From Pseudomonas sp. MAG733B (GTDB taxonomy: Bacteria > Pseudomonadota > Gammaproteobacteria > Pseudomonadales > Pseudomonadaceae), in contig NZ_CP145732.1 of NCBI RefSeq assembly GCF_036884845.1, positions 3,286,001-3,350,000 of the forward strand: a DNA stretch of 64,000 nt, read 5' to 3'. This document shows, in pieces, positions 38,146-46,689 of this stretch. Below the pieces are notes generated by a model that saw only the letters and a program-made list of their open reading frames with translations, was not told where the DNA came from and made no database searches. Both the position numbers and the translations under genes were made by a program. Numbering within the stretch: position 1 is the stretch's first letter; each line of letters begins with the position of its first letter.

Positions 38146-39429
38146 ATGAACGCGGCCGTAGACGTTCTGCAGTCCACCCATCAGCACATCAATCGCGATC
38201 GCTTGTGGCAGTCGCTCATGGAACTGGCCAAGCTCGGCGCCACGGTCAAGGGCGGCGTCTGTCGCCTGGCCCTGACCGATCTCGACCGCCAGGCGCGGGA
38301 CATCTTCGTCAACTGGTGTGAGGAGGCCGGATGCACCGTCAGCATCGACGCCGTGGGCAACATTTTCGCCCGCCGTCCTGGCCGCAATCCGAACCTGCCA
38401 CCGGTCATGACCGGCAGCCACATCGACACCCAACCCACGGGCGGCAAGTTCGATGGCTGTTTCGGCGTGCTCGCTGGCGTCGAAGTGCTGCGCACGCTCA
38501 ATGACCTGAACATCGAAACCGAAGCACCGCTGGAAGTGGTGGTGTGGACAAACGAAGAAGGCTCGCGATTCGCTCCGTGCATGATGGGTTCCGGCGTGTT
38601 CGCGGAAAAATTCACCCTTGAAGAAACCCTGGCCAAGGTCGACGCCGAGGGTGTGACCGTCGGTGAAGCGCTCAACGCCATCGGTTACGCCGGGCCACGC
38701 AAAGTCAGCGGCCACGCCGTGGGCGCCTACTTCGAAGCCCACATCGAACAAGGCCCGATCCTCGAAGACGAACGCAAAACCATCGGCGTGGTGATGGGCG
38801 CACTCGGGCAGAAATGGTTCGACCTGAAACTGCGCGGCGTCGAAGCCCATGCCGGCCCGACGCCGATGCACCTGCGCAAAGATGCATTGGTCGGCGCCGC
38901 CGTGATCGTCGGCGCGGTCAATCGCGCCGCTCTCGGTCATCAACCGCACGCCTGCGGCACCGTCGGTTGCCTGCAAGCGTACCCTGGCTCACGCAACGTC
39001 ATACCCGGCGAAGTGCGCATGACCCTCGATTTCCGTCACCTGGAACCGGCGCGCCTGGATTCGATGATCGCCGAAGTGCGCGAAGTCATCGAAACCACCT
39101 GCGAAGAACACGGCCTGACCTTCGAACTCACGCCAACCGCCGACTTCCCGCCGTTGTACTTCGACAAAGGCTGCGTCGAAGCGGTACGCGGTGCCGCGCA
39201 GGGACTGGGTCTATCGCATATGGACATCGTCAGCGGAGCGGGGCACGACGCAATCTTCCTCGCCGAACTCGGGCCGGCCGGGATGATCTTCGTCCCCTGC
39301 GAAGGCGGCATCAGCCACAACGAAATCGAAAACGCCGCGCCGGATGATCTGGCGGCGGGGTGTGCGGTGTTGTTGCGGGCGATGCTCGCCGCATCAGCCG
39401 CTGTCGCAAAAGGAGAACTGGCTGCCTGA
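38146..39429 (+). CDS. Zn-dependent N-carbamoyl-beta-alanine amidohydrolase
   Basis: This 427-residue M20/HyuC-type metalloenzyme hydrolyses the carbamoyl group of N-carbamoyl-beta-alanine to beta-alanine, CO2 and ammonia, the last step of reductive pyrimidine breakdown. GSHIDTQPTGGKFDGCFGVL contains His92 and the bridging Asp103, and VVVWTNEEGSRFAP contains the metal Glu pair near 137. AGGAG precedes the ATG. The family also includes allantoate amidohydrolases and L-carbamoylases; the locus favours the beta-ureidopropionase role. Confidence 0.88.
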   Translation: MNAAVDVLQSTHQHINRDRLWQSLMELAKLGATVKGGVCRLALTDLDRQARDIFVNWCEEAGCTVSIDAVGNIFARRPGRNPNLPPVMTGSHIDTQPTGGKFDGCFGVLAGVEVLRTLNDLNIETEAPLEVVVWTNEEGSRFAPCMMGSGVFAEKFTLEETLAKVDAEGVTVGEALNAIGYAGPRKVSGHAVGAYFEAHIEQGPILEDERKTIGVVMGALGQKWFDLKLRGVEAHAGPTPMHLRKDALVGAAVIVGAVNRAALGHQPHACGTVGCLQAYPGSRNVIPGEVRMTLDFRHLEPARLDSMIAEVREVIETTCEEHGLTFELTPTADFPPLYFDKGCVEAVRGAAQGLGLSHMDIVSGAGHDAIFLAELGPAGMIFVPCEGGISHNEIENAAPDDLAAGCAVLLRAMLAASAAVAKGELAA

Positions 39430-39450
39430 GGCGCTCAACAACGGATCACC

Positions 39451-39581
39451 GTGGCGAGGGAGCTTGCTCCCGCTGGCCTGCGCAGCAGGCCCAAAACCCG
39501 CCAACTCAGAGTGTCAGGAACACTTGGTTGGCCGGGATTGGGGTGGCTTCGCCACCCAGCGGGAGCAAGCTCCCTCGCCAC
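39451..39581. repeat. Long three-stem repeat, copy 2
   Basis: A 131-bp relative of the element at 34394-34524. GTGGCGAGGGAGCTTGCTCC is at the left, the inverted form at the right. Inner hairpins GGCCTGCGCAGCAGGCC and GGGTGGCTTCGCCACCC are perfect. It lies upstream of the PAS-LuxR gene. Confidence 0.82.
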
Positions 39582-39665
39582 AGGCTCGCTCCTACAGAGT
39601 TCTTCGCACGAACGCAAAGCCGGGCGGTCGTAACTTCACAAGCCCTTCGCCCGTGTGGAGTTGTA

Positions 39666-41165
39666 ATGAGCCAGGACGTCCTGACCACCGAAACCAATCG
39701 CCGCCAGTTGCAGCAGATCATCGCCGGTCTGTCCGACGGGGTGATTGTGCTCGACCCCGACCAGAGCATTCTCTGGGCCAATGACGCGGCGCTGGCCATG
39801 CACGGCGTCGAGCAGGTCAGCGATCTGGGCGCAGATGCCAAGGCCTATGCCAAGCGCTTTGCCCTGCGCTATCGCAATAATCATGTGGTGCCAGCCGATA
39901 GCTATCCCGTCAATCGAGTCGCGCGGGGCGAGACCTTCAGTGACGTGTTGGTGCAGGTCACCTCCTTGGCAGGTGAAGACGAGCGCACCTGGTTCCATCG
40001 GGTGCGCAGCCTGGTGTTGGCCGACAGCCGAGATGAGCCGGAATCCCTGGTGCTGATCATGGACGACGTCACCGATTGGGCCAGCGCCGAGCAGCGTTTC
40101 GAGAAAACCTTCGCCGCCAATCCGGCGCCGGCGGTGATCTGTCGCCTCAGTGATTTGCGCTACATCAAGGTCAATCCCGGCTTCCTGGAAATGACCGGTT
40201 ATGCCCGCGATCAGGTGATCGGCACGTCCACCTATGAACTGGACGTGCTGGAACAGGCCGAAAACAAGGACCTGGCCAAGCAACGCTTGCGCGAGGGCGC
40301 GACCATCCCGCAGATGCAGGCCGAGTTACGCATGGCCGACGGTGGTAGCAAGCAGGTGATCGTTGCCGGTCAGCCGCTGGAACTCAACGACGAGGCTTGC
40401 ATGCTGTTTTCCTTCGTCGACATGGAACCCCGGCACAAGGCCGAAATGGCTTTGCGCCAAAGCGAGGAACGCTTTGCCAAGGCGTTCCGCCTGTCGCCTG
40501 TGCCGATTCTGGTTTGCGGGGCGGGCGATCAGTTGGTGCTGGATGTCAATGAAGCGTTCCTCGATACCCTCGGTTATCCCAGCGAAGAGGTCCTCGGCGA
40601 AAGCATCGCGCAGATCGATTTTATCGATGACAAAGGTGCCAGAACCCGGCTGTTCGCGGCGCTCGAGAAGACCGGAAGCCTGGATCGCATCGATGTGCGG
40701 GTGCGCAAAAAGGACGCAGGGTTGATCGATTGCGCCGTGTCGGCGGACACGGTGAATATTCAGGATAATCCCTGCTACCTACTGGTGTTGATGGACATCA
40801 CCGAGCGCAAGCGAACCGAGCTGGAACTGGTGTCGGCAATTGAAGAGGTGATGAAAGACGCCTCGTGGTTCAGTCGCACGCTGATCGAAAAGCTCGCCAA
40901 CGTGAAAAACGTCAATTCACCGCAATTGCCCAGCGTGTCTTTCACCGATTTGACGGCCCGGGAGCGCGATGTACTGGGCCTGATCTGCGAAGGCCTGGCC
41001 GACAAGGAAATCGCCGCACGGCTCAAACTGGCTCCGAACACAGTTCGCAATCACGTGGCGACGGTGTATTCCAAGCTCGATGTGCACAGCCGCAGCGAGG
41101 CGATTGTCTGGGCGCGGGAGCGCGGTCTGTTTTCCGGCACAGGGCGATCCAAGGGCCAGCGGTAA
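39666..41165 (+). CDS. PAS-containing LuxR-family transcriptional regulator
   Basis: This 499-residue regulator has three PAS modules and a C-terminal LuxR-type helix-turn-helix. PAS 1 is around LQQIIAGLSDGVIVLDPDQS, PAS 2 around FEKTFAANPAPAVICRLSDL, PAS 3 around RFAKAFRLSPVPILVCGAGD, ending at DITERKRTELEL. The HTH is LTARERDVLGLICEGLADKE with RLKLAPNTVRNHVATVYSKL. GGAG is five bases before the ATG at 39666. It lacks a receiver domain, so it acts as a one-component sensor-regulator. It follows the pyrimidine genes but is separated by a repeat, so linkage is uncertain. Confidence 0.9.
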   Translation: MSQDVLTTETNRRQLQQIIAGLSDGVIVLDPDQSILWANDAALAMHGVEQVSDLGADAKAYAKRFALRYRNNHVVPADSYPVNRVARGETFSDVLVQVTSLAGEDERTWFHRVRSLVLADSRDEPESLVLIMDDVTDWASAEQRFEKTFAANPAPAVICRLSDLRYIKVNPGFLEMTGYARDQVIGTSTYELDVLEQAENKDLAKQRLREGATIPQMQAELRMADGGSKQVIVAGQPLELNDEACMLFSFVDMEPRHKAEMALRQSEERFAKAFRLSPVPILVCGAGDQLVLDVNEAFLDTLGYPSEEVLGESIAQIDFIDDKGARTRLFAALEKTGSLDRIDVRVRKKDAGLIDCAVSADTVNIQDNPCYLLVLMDITERKRTELELVSAIEEVMKDASWFSRTLIEKLANVKNVNSPQLPSVSFTDLTARERDVLGLICEGLADKEIAARLKLAPNTVRNHVATVYSKLDVHSRSEAIVWARERGLFSGTGRSKGQR

Positions 41166-41341
41166 GGTGCAAATGCACTAATGATCGGGGTGCAATTTAG
41201 TGTGTTGCTCTGGTGGGGCGGTTCTTAGGCTGGAACGGTGCGACAGGTATCTGCGGATCGCCTGAATGCCCTACGAAACCGCTGAAGGAACTGCCTGATG
41301 AATGTGCAATACGGTGTTTCACGCCGCCGGGGTCAATCGCA

Positions 41342-41593
41342 ATGATGACGCTGGCACAGCTGCGAATGCTGATCGAAAGCAGTTTTTCACCTCGAGCCTG
41401 TGACTGCAGCATCACCGGCGATCATTCGTTGACCGTGAAGCTCTACCACCCGGTGTCGGGGCAGGTGGATCTGGTGGTCAGTGGCTTGAACATGGCGAAG
41501 CTGCAGTCAGCGGACGCGGCGGCTGCGCTGATTGAAGAACTGCGCTATGAGCTGGAGAGCAATACTTTGCATCGCCCTGATCCGGTGATGTAA
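41342..41593 (+). CDS. DUF1652 small protein
   Basis: This 83-residue protein belongs to the Pseudomonas DUF1652 family (LRMLIESSFSPRACDCSITG, VSGLNMAKLQSADAAAALIE). It has no signal peptide or membrane helix. Two adjacent ATGs (41342, 41345) are possible starts, with GGGG some 9 bases upstream; a longer in-frame extension upstream looks non-coding. Function is unknown; it stands alone. Confidence 0.75.
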   Translation: MMTLAQLRMLIESSFSPRACDCSITGDHSLTVKLYHPVSGQVDLVVSGLNMAKLQSADAAAALIEELRYELESNTLHRPDPVM

Positions 41594-41735
41594 GAACTGC
41601 CAGATTTTCAGGGCGTTGCTCAATGATTTCGCTATAAGTGATCCTTCAATATTTTTTTTATGACAGGTGTGAGGATTTTGCACGCCGGTTCTGTTGTCAC
41701 AAAAAATGTGTCGTTCACTTATCGCGGGTCAACCT

Positions 41736-41963
41736 ATGAAAACTCTTGGGAAACGCGTTTGTACACCTTTGTCGCTGGCATTCTGCGTGGCGATTCTCGG
41801 TGGCTGTGCCAGTCCGCCGCCGCCACCTCCCGCCGCGCCGCCGCCACCTCCCGTGCGCACCTGCCAGGACCCTATGGATAAAACCGATGTGATGGGGGAT
41901 GTGCGTGGCGAAAACGGCGAGGTGACGCGAGTCACTACCACTACGCGCTGTGTGACGCAGTAA
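41736..41963 (+). CDS. Small proline-rich lipoprotein
   Basis: This 75-residue predicted lipoprotein has a signal sequence ending in a lipobox LGGC (Cys near residue 24), followed by a proline-rich linker (SPPPPPPAAPPPPPVRTC) and a short tail, VMGDVRGENGEVTRVTTTTR. The Pro tract should be extended and may keep the tail away from the membrane. AS follows the lipidated Cys, consistent with outer-membrane sorting. Function unknown. Confidence 0.7.
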   Translation: MKTLGKRVCTPLSLAFCVAILGGCASPPPPPPAAPPPPPVRTCQDPMDKTDVMGDVRGENGEVTRVTTTTRCVTQ

Positions 41964-41987
41964 CGCGGGAAACTGGACAATATCCCT

Positions 41988-42063
41988 GTAGGAGCTGCCG
42001 CAGGCTGCGATCTTTTGAATTTGTTTTCAAGATCAAAAGATCGCAGCCTGCGGTAGCTCCTAC
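41988..42063. repeat. REP inverted pair, GCTGCCGCAGGCTGCGATC class
   Basis: GTAGGAGCTGCCGCAGGCTG ... and its inverted copy form a long hairpin with the interior ATCTTTTGA/TCAAAAGAT. This is a different REP class from the surrounding GCTTGCTCGCGATG ones. Confidence 0.83.
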
Positions 42064-42073
42064 AAGGGAGGGA

Positions 42074-42841
42074 TCAGGAAAGGAAGCCGCCATCCACGTT
42101 CAGCGAAACGCCGGTGGTGTAGCTGGAGGCATCGCTGGCCAGGTACAACACGGCGCCGGCCATTTCGCTTGGGTCCGCTACACGCTTGAGCGGGATCTGT
42201 TGCAGCGCGGTGTTCAGGATGGCTTCGTTTTTCACCAGTGCCGAAGCGAACTTGGTGTCGGTCAGGCCCGGCAGCAGGGCGTTGCAGCGGATGCCGAACT
42301 GCGCGCATTCCTTGGCGAAGACCTTGGTCATGTTGATCACGGCGGCCTTGGTCACCGAATAGATGCCCTGGAAAATCCCCGGCGAAACGCCGTTGATCGA
42401 AGCGACGTTGATGATGCTGCCGCCCCCGTTTTCGCGCATCAGCTTGCCGGCTTCCACCGACATGAAGAAGTAGCCGCGAATGTTCACGTCGACGGTTTTC
42501 TGGAAGGCGCTGAGGTCGGTGTCCAGCACGTTGCAGAACTGTGGGTTGGTCGCGGCGTTGTTGACCAGGATGTCCAGGCGCCCGAACTGTTCCTTGATGC
42601 CGGCGAAGACCTGGCTGATCTGTTCCATTTCACCGATGTGGCATGCGATGGCAGTGGCTTTGCCGCCGGCGGCGATGATCGCGTCGGCCACGTGCTGGCA
42701 GCCATCGAGCTTGCGGCTCGACACGATCACATGGGCGCCTTGCTGGGCCAGCAGTTTGGCGATGGCTTCACCGATGCCGCGGCTGGCGCCGGAAACGAAA
42801 GCGATCTTGCCGTCGAGGTCGAACAACTGAGTCTTGGACAT
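42074..42841 (-). CDS. SDR-family oxidoreductase
   Basis: This 255-residue short-chain dehydrogenase has SGASRGIGEAIAKLLAQQGA at the cofactor site, NNAATNPQF, catalytic YSVTKAAVINMTKVFAKECA (Tyr-x-x-x-Lys) and a C-terminal VSLNVDGGFLS. AAGGA precedes the ATG. It lies 111 bp downstream of a phosphotransferase-family gene on the same strand; the pair recurs in Pseudomonas loci for short-chain acyl-CoA or hydroxy-acid breakdown. Substrate unknown. Confidence 0.87.
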   Translation of the reverse strand: MSKTQLFDLDGKIAFVSGASRGIGEAIAKLLAQQGAHVIVSSRKLDGCQHVADAIIAAGGKATAIACHIGEMEQISQVFAGIKEQFGRLDILVNNAATNPQFCNVLDTDLSAFQKTVDVNIRGYFFMSVEAGKLMRENGGGSIINVASINGVSPGIFQGIYSVTKAAVINMTKVFAKECAQFGIRCNALLPGLTDTKFASALVKNEAILNTALQQIPLKRVADPSEMAGAVLYLASDASSYTTGVSLNVDGGFLS

Positions 42842-42912
42842 GGGTTTTCCTTGTTATCGAGTCGGTAGGGGCGCGGTGTCAGGTCAGTGGCTGCGCATTA
42901 TCGTTTGCGACC

Positions 42913-42937
42913 TTCGCGAGCAGGCTCGCTCCTACAG
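42913..42937 (-). repeat. Solitary REP-like arm
   Basis: TTCGCGAGCAGGCTCGCTCC-type single arm between the SDR and phosphotransferase genes; no inverted partner is close. Confidence 0.5.
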
Positions 42938-42952
42938 GGAGCCGCATTTCAA

Positions 42953-44020
42953 TCAGAGGCTGGATTTCTGGATGACCTGCAGGCTCATCTGCTCCAGCAG
43001 TTTGTTCATGTGAATGAACTGCGCGAAGCGTTTGTCCTGGGTCTGACCATGGTAGAAGCGGTAGTAGATCTGCTGCACGATGCCGGCCAGACGGAACAGG
43101 CCGTAGGTGTAGTAGAAATCGAAGTTGTCGATCTGGATGCCGGAACGTTGAGCGTAGTAATCGACGAACTCGCGGCGGGTGAGCATGCCCGGTGCGTGGC
43201 TCGGCTGGCGGCGCATCAGTTGCACTGGCGCCGGGTCGCCGGCTTCGATCCAGTAGGCGAGGGTGTTGCCCAGGTCCATCAGCGGATCGCCGAGGGTCGT
43301 GAGTTCCCAGTCGAGCACGCCGATGATCTGCATTGGGTTGTTCGGGTCGAGGATCACGTTGTCGAAGCGATAGTCGTTATGCACGATGCTGGAGGTCGGG
43401 TGATCAGCCGGCATCTTGTCGTTGAGCCAGGCTTTGACCACGTCCCACTGCGGCGCGTCGGGTGTCAGGGCTTTCTCGTAGCGATCGCTCCAGCCTTTGA
43501 TCTGCCGCGCCACATAACCTTCCGGTTTGCCAAGGTCGCCCAGGCCATAGGCGTTGTAGTCGACCCGGTGCAGTTCGACGAACTTGTCGATGAAGCTCTT
43601 GCACAGGGCTTCGGTTTTCGCTGAATCCAGGCCCAGTTCCGCTGGCAATTCCGAACGCAGGATGATGCCGTTGACCCGCTCCATCACATAGAACTCGGCA
43701 CCGATCACCGATTCGTCGGTGCAGTGCACGTAGGCTTTCGGGCAATACGGAAAGCCGTCGCGCAATTGATTGAGGATGCGGAATTCGCGCCCCATGTCAT
43801 GGGCGGACTTGGCCTTGTGACCGAAGGGCGGCCGACGCAGGACGAACTCCTGTTCGGGGTACTCGAGCAAATAGGTAAGGTTGGAGGCGCCGCCCGGGAA
43901 TTGGCTGATCTGCGGCATTCCGCTGAGCCCTGGAATGTGCGCCTTGAGGTAAGGATCGATCAGGCTGGCATCGAGTTCTTCGCCGGAGCGGATATGGGTG
44001 GACTGGTCAGTAAGCGCCAT
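42953..44020 (-). CDS. Phosphotransferase-family (APH/ACAD10-N-like) kinase
   Basis: This 355-residue kinase-fold protein resembles the N-terminal domain of ACAD10 and 4-hydroxyacyl-CoA kinases. Active-site elements are SSIVHNDYRFDNVILDP (catalytic Asp, Asn) and GVLDWELTTLGDPLMDLG (metal Asp). EFVLRRPPFGHKAKSAHDM holds the ATP lysine region. AAGGG lies before the ATG. In the levulinate pathway such a kinase phosphorylates a 4-hydroxyacyl-CoA; here it lies upstream of an SDR only. It is not expected to be a drug-resistance enzyme. Confidence 0.83.
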   Translation of the reverse strand: MALTDQSTHIRSGEELDASLIDPYLKAHIPGLSGMPQISQFPGGASNLTYLLEYPEQEFVLRRPPFGHKAKSAHDMGREFRILNQLRDGFPYCPKAYVHCTDESVIGAEFYVMERVNGIILRSELPAELGLDSAKTEALCKSFIDKFVELHRVDYNAYGLGDLGKPEGYVARQIKGWSDRYEKALTPDAPQWDVVKAWLNDKMPADHPTSSIVHNDYRFDNVILDPNNPMQIIGVLDWELTTLGDPLMDLGNTLAYWIEAGDPAPVQLMRRQPSHAPGMLTRREFVDYYAQRSGIQIDNFDFYYTYGLFRLAGIVQQIYYRFYHGQTQDKRFAQFIHMNKLLEQMSLQVIQKSSL

Positions 44021-44163
44021 GCTTATCCCTTCTGCTTATTCTGGAGGCCTGAAACTATTGGCTAATCTAATGCGCACACCCGGCACCCACAACCACGAAC
44101 GGCCCTTATAGGTGATCGTGTTGCCGGGCAATCATTGCTTTTGATACAGCTGTTTGAATTGTC

Positions 44164-45129
44164 CTACACAACCGCGCTGCTGACGCCCTTCGGCAACTCG
44201 ATGGGGGTCAGTACGGGTTGGCCGGAAAAGAACGCCACGAGGTTGCGGCCCACCAACTCGACGGTGCCTTGGGTGGCTTCCGGTGACAATCCGGCGACAT
44301 GCGGGGTCAGGACCGCGTTGGGCAGGGATTTCAGCGCGTCCGGCACCTGAGGTTCGTCATCGAATACATCGAGTGCGGCACCGGCGATACGCCGTTGCTC
44401 AAGCGCGGTGATCAGGTCGGCGGTGACCACCACACTGGCGCGGGCGATGTTGACGAGAAAACCCTTGGGGCCGAGCGCGTCGAGTACCTGGCGGTTGATC
44501 AGGTGTTTGGTGCCGAGGCCGCCGGGAGTGGCGATGACCAGGAAGTCCGAGGCGCGCGCCAGTTCGGTGGGGGTCGAGCAGAACTCGTAGGGCACGTCGC
44601 TGCGATGCTGGCGATTGTGGTAGCACACGCTCATGTCGAAACCTGCGGCCGCGCGCTTGGCGATGGCCATGCCGACGGCACCGAGGCCGAGAATGCCCAG
44701 GCGTTTTCCCGCGAGGGACGGGCGCATGATTTTCGGCCACTCGCCCCGGCGCACAGCGGCGTCGCAGCGAGGAATATCCCGCACCAGCGACAGCAGCAAG
44801 GCCATGGCGTGGTCGGCGACGGACGAGGCATTGACCCCGGCGCCATTGGTGACGGTAATGCCCCGGTCGGCGGCGGTTTGCAGGTCGACCATTTCGTAGC
44901 CGGCGCCGATCACGCAGATGATCTTCAGGTTGGGCAGGGCGGCAATTTCATTGCCATACAGGCCCAGCGGGCCGCGGGTCAGGACTGCGTCGATCTGGCC
45001 GCTGTGGCGGCTGATGGCTTCGGCACGCTCGGCGGGCGTCGGGGCCAGAATCAGATGGAACCCCTGATGTTCGAGGATAGGCAGGTAATCATTGATGGTT
45101 TCAACCAGTACCAGAACGGTCGCGGGCAT
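44164..45129 (-). CDS. D-2-hydroxyacid dehydrogenase (glyoxylate/hydroxypyruvate reductase-like)
   Basis: This 321-residue NAD(P)-dependent D-isomer dehydrogenase has the nucleotide motif GILGLGAVGMAIAKRAAAGF, substrate-site RGPLG and GAGYEMVDLQTAADRGI, VNIARASVVV containing the catalytic Arg, and the LTPHVAGLSPEA His. I start at 45129 with AGGAG seven bases before; 29 open upstream codons have no family match. The GhrB-type reductases are the nearest functional guess. Confidence 0.88.
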   Translation of the reverse strand: MPATVLVLVETINDYLPILEHQGFHLILAPTPAERAEAISRHSGQIDAVLTRGPLGLYGNEIAALPNLKIICVIGAGYEMVDLQTAADRGITVTNGAGVNASSVADHAMALLLSLVRDIPRCDAAVRRGEWPKIMRPSLAGKRLGILGLGAVGMAIAKRAAAGFDMSVCYHNRQHRSDVPYEFCSTPTELARASDFLVIATPGGLGTKHLINRQVLDALGPKGFLVNIARASVVVTADLITALEQRRIAGAALDVFDDEPQVPDALKSLPNAVLTPHVAGLSPEATQGTVELVGRNLVAFFSGQPVLTPIELPKGVSSAVV

Positions 45130-45242
45130 GCGTGGCTCCTGTGGGCATCGAATATCGGGCTCGAACGTCGCTTGAGATTGCTGGCTCCGCGACGTTTTGG
45201 CAATGATCAAAGCCAAGCGTTTCTGGAACCGCGCTACACAGT

Positions 45243-45266
45243 GTAGGAGCTGGCGAAGCCTGCGAT
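45243..45266 (+). repeat. Solitary REP-like arm
   Basis: GTAGGAGCTGGCGAAGCCTGCGAT stands alone between the hydroxyacid dehydrogenase and TetR genes, with no inverted partner. Confidence 0.45.
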
Positions 45267-45288
45267 ATGTTCTCTCGATACCGAATAT

Positions 45289-45897
45289 TCAGCAGGAAGC
45301 AGGGGATTCAGGCTTTTCGTCTGTCAGAAAACGGCGGGTGGCCTCGAGGATTTCATCCGACAGGGCTTCGCCGCGAGTGGCCCGGGCCAGCGTCAGCGCG
45401 CCGACCATCATTGAGTACTGCACCAGCGCTTGCTGGCGGTTTTCCTCTGGATCGTCCGAGTCCATCAGTTTGCCGAAGGAGTCGAGCAGCCGGTTGAGTC
45501 CCGCCATGAACGGTTCACGCAAGCCGCTATCGGCACTTTCGTGGCACATGTCGCCAGCGAAGGCCACCACCGGGCAGCTCTCACCGGGATTGTCGCGGCT
45601 GTGGGTGGACAAGTAAGGATCGATCAATGCCTTGCGTGCATCTGCTTTATCTTCACCTGTGGCAGCCCGTTCCCGCCAGCGCTCGCCCACCTGCTTGAAC
45701 GCCCGCTCGCTGGCCTCCCTGGCCAGTGCTTCCTTGGACTCGAAATGACCATAGAAGCCGCCATGGGTCAGGCCGGCCGCAGCCATCACATCGACGACGC
45801 TGATGCCGTGCAGGCCGCGCTCTCGGAACAGCCGTGTGGCGGCGTCGACGATGATTTCGCGGTTGAGGTCGGCTTGCTTGCGGGAAACTCGGGGCAT
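45289..45897 (-). CDS. TetR-family transcriptional regulator
   Basis: This 202-residue TetR/AcrR regulator has an HTH in VDAATRLFRERGLHGISVVD and VMAAAGLTHGGFYGHFESKE, the C-terminal ligand domain following. It resembles repressors of small detoxification operons (the GGFYGHFESKEAL signature). I start at MPRVSRKQ (45897). A tautomerase gene lies 29 bp away upstream on the same strand; co-transcription is likely. Confidence 0.85.
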   Translation of the reverse strand: MPRVSRKQADLNREIIVDAATRLFRERGLHGISVVDVMAAAGLTHGGFYGHFESKEALAREASERAFKQVGERWRERAATGEDKADARKALIDPYLSTHSRDNPGESCPVVAFAGDMCHESADSGLREPFMAGLNRLLDSFGKLMDSDDPEENRQQALVQYSMMVGALTLARATRGEALSDEILEATRRFLTDEKPESPASC

Positions 45898-45926
45898 TGG
45901 CGGCTCACAGGTATCAAAGTTGAAAA

Positions 45927-46310
45927 TCAGAGGGCGTACTGGGCAATGCCATTGCCGAACGACCAATTCTCTTTCTTCACTTCCACCAGATTAATGAAAA
46001 CATCCTCCGGACGCACTGCCAGTTGCTCATTAAGGCCATCGACGATGGTTTTGTAGAGCAGTTTCTTCTTCTCCAGGGTCCGGCCTTCGCTCAGGGTGAT
46101 CTGGATGATCACCAGGTTGTCGGTGCGCTGGATGCCCAGGTACTGCGGGTCAAAGATGAAATGCTGCTCATCGTGCTCGTTGAGAATCTGGAAATTATCG
46201 TTTTCCGGCACATCAATGGCGCTGCGCAGGGCGGCGTAGATCAACTGCCCGACGCGTTTGGCGTAGGTGGGGTCCTGCTGTTTCTTGAGATCGACGCGAA
46301 CCAGTGGCAT
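45927..46310 (-). CDS. Tautomerase-family protein
   Basis: This 127-residue member of the tautomerase superfamily begins MPLVRVDLKKQQ, so after Met removal the catalytic Pro1 would be exposed. Its length, about twice that of 4-oxalocrotonate tautomerase, and the SEGRTLEKKKLLYKTIVDGL segment place it in the longer Tautomerase_2 group. Start at 46310. Substrate unknown; the adjacent TetR gene suggests inducible expression. Confidence 0.85.
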   Translation of the reverse strand: MPLVRVDLKKQQDPTYAKRVGQLIYAALRSAIDVPENDNFQILNEHDEQHFIFDPQYLGIQRTDNLVIIQITLSEGRTLEKKKLLYKTIVDGLNEQLAVRPEDVFINLVEVKKENWSFGNGIAQYAL

Positions 46311-46689
46311 GTGAAGACTCCAGAAGGGTGTGGGTGTATTCAAAATACATGACGGGAAACCTTTATCAAGCATCAATTACGGTTTGGCGATGAAACGCAG
46401 GGGTGATATTGCGAATCAACCTGTAGGAGCCGAGCTTGCTCGCGATAGCGGAATCACATTCAACATTGATGTCAGCAAATACATCGCCATCGCGAGCAAG
46501 CTCGGCTCCTACAAGGGATTGTGTCGATCAATCCCCTCAACTTGGCACCACCGTTCCTCACCTAAGTCTTTGCTTCTGTTCACTAATACTCCAGAATCGC
46601 GCCCCTGTTTCGGCCAGGGCGCTGCCTGTCGGGTACTCCGACGTGTTCTGGCCGGGTGGCAAGTGACCGGAATGTGGAGATCCCACCGG
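46311..46689. other. 379-bp gap between tautomerase and SdaC-like gene
   Basis: The gap contains a REP pair (46423-46512, separate entry) and presumably the promoter of the SdaC-like gene. I see no additional gene in it. Confidence 0.6.
46423..46512. repeat. REP inverted pair (GTAGGAGC class)
   Basis: GTAGGAGCCGAGCTTGCTCG and its inverted copy ending at 46512, separated by about 40 bp, in the gap upstream of the SdaC-like gene. Confidence 0.86.

Noticed and set aside
42953-44020. Reading the phosphotransferase as an aminoglycoside resistance kinase
   Set aside because: The fold is shared, but the closest context is acyl-CoA or hydroxy-acid metabolism; there is no mobile element.
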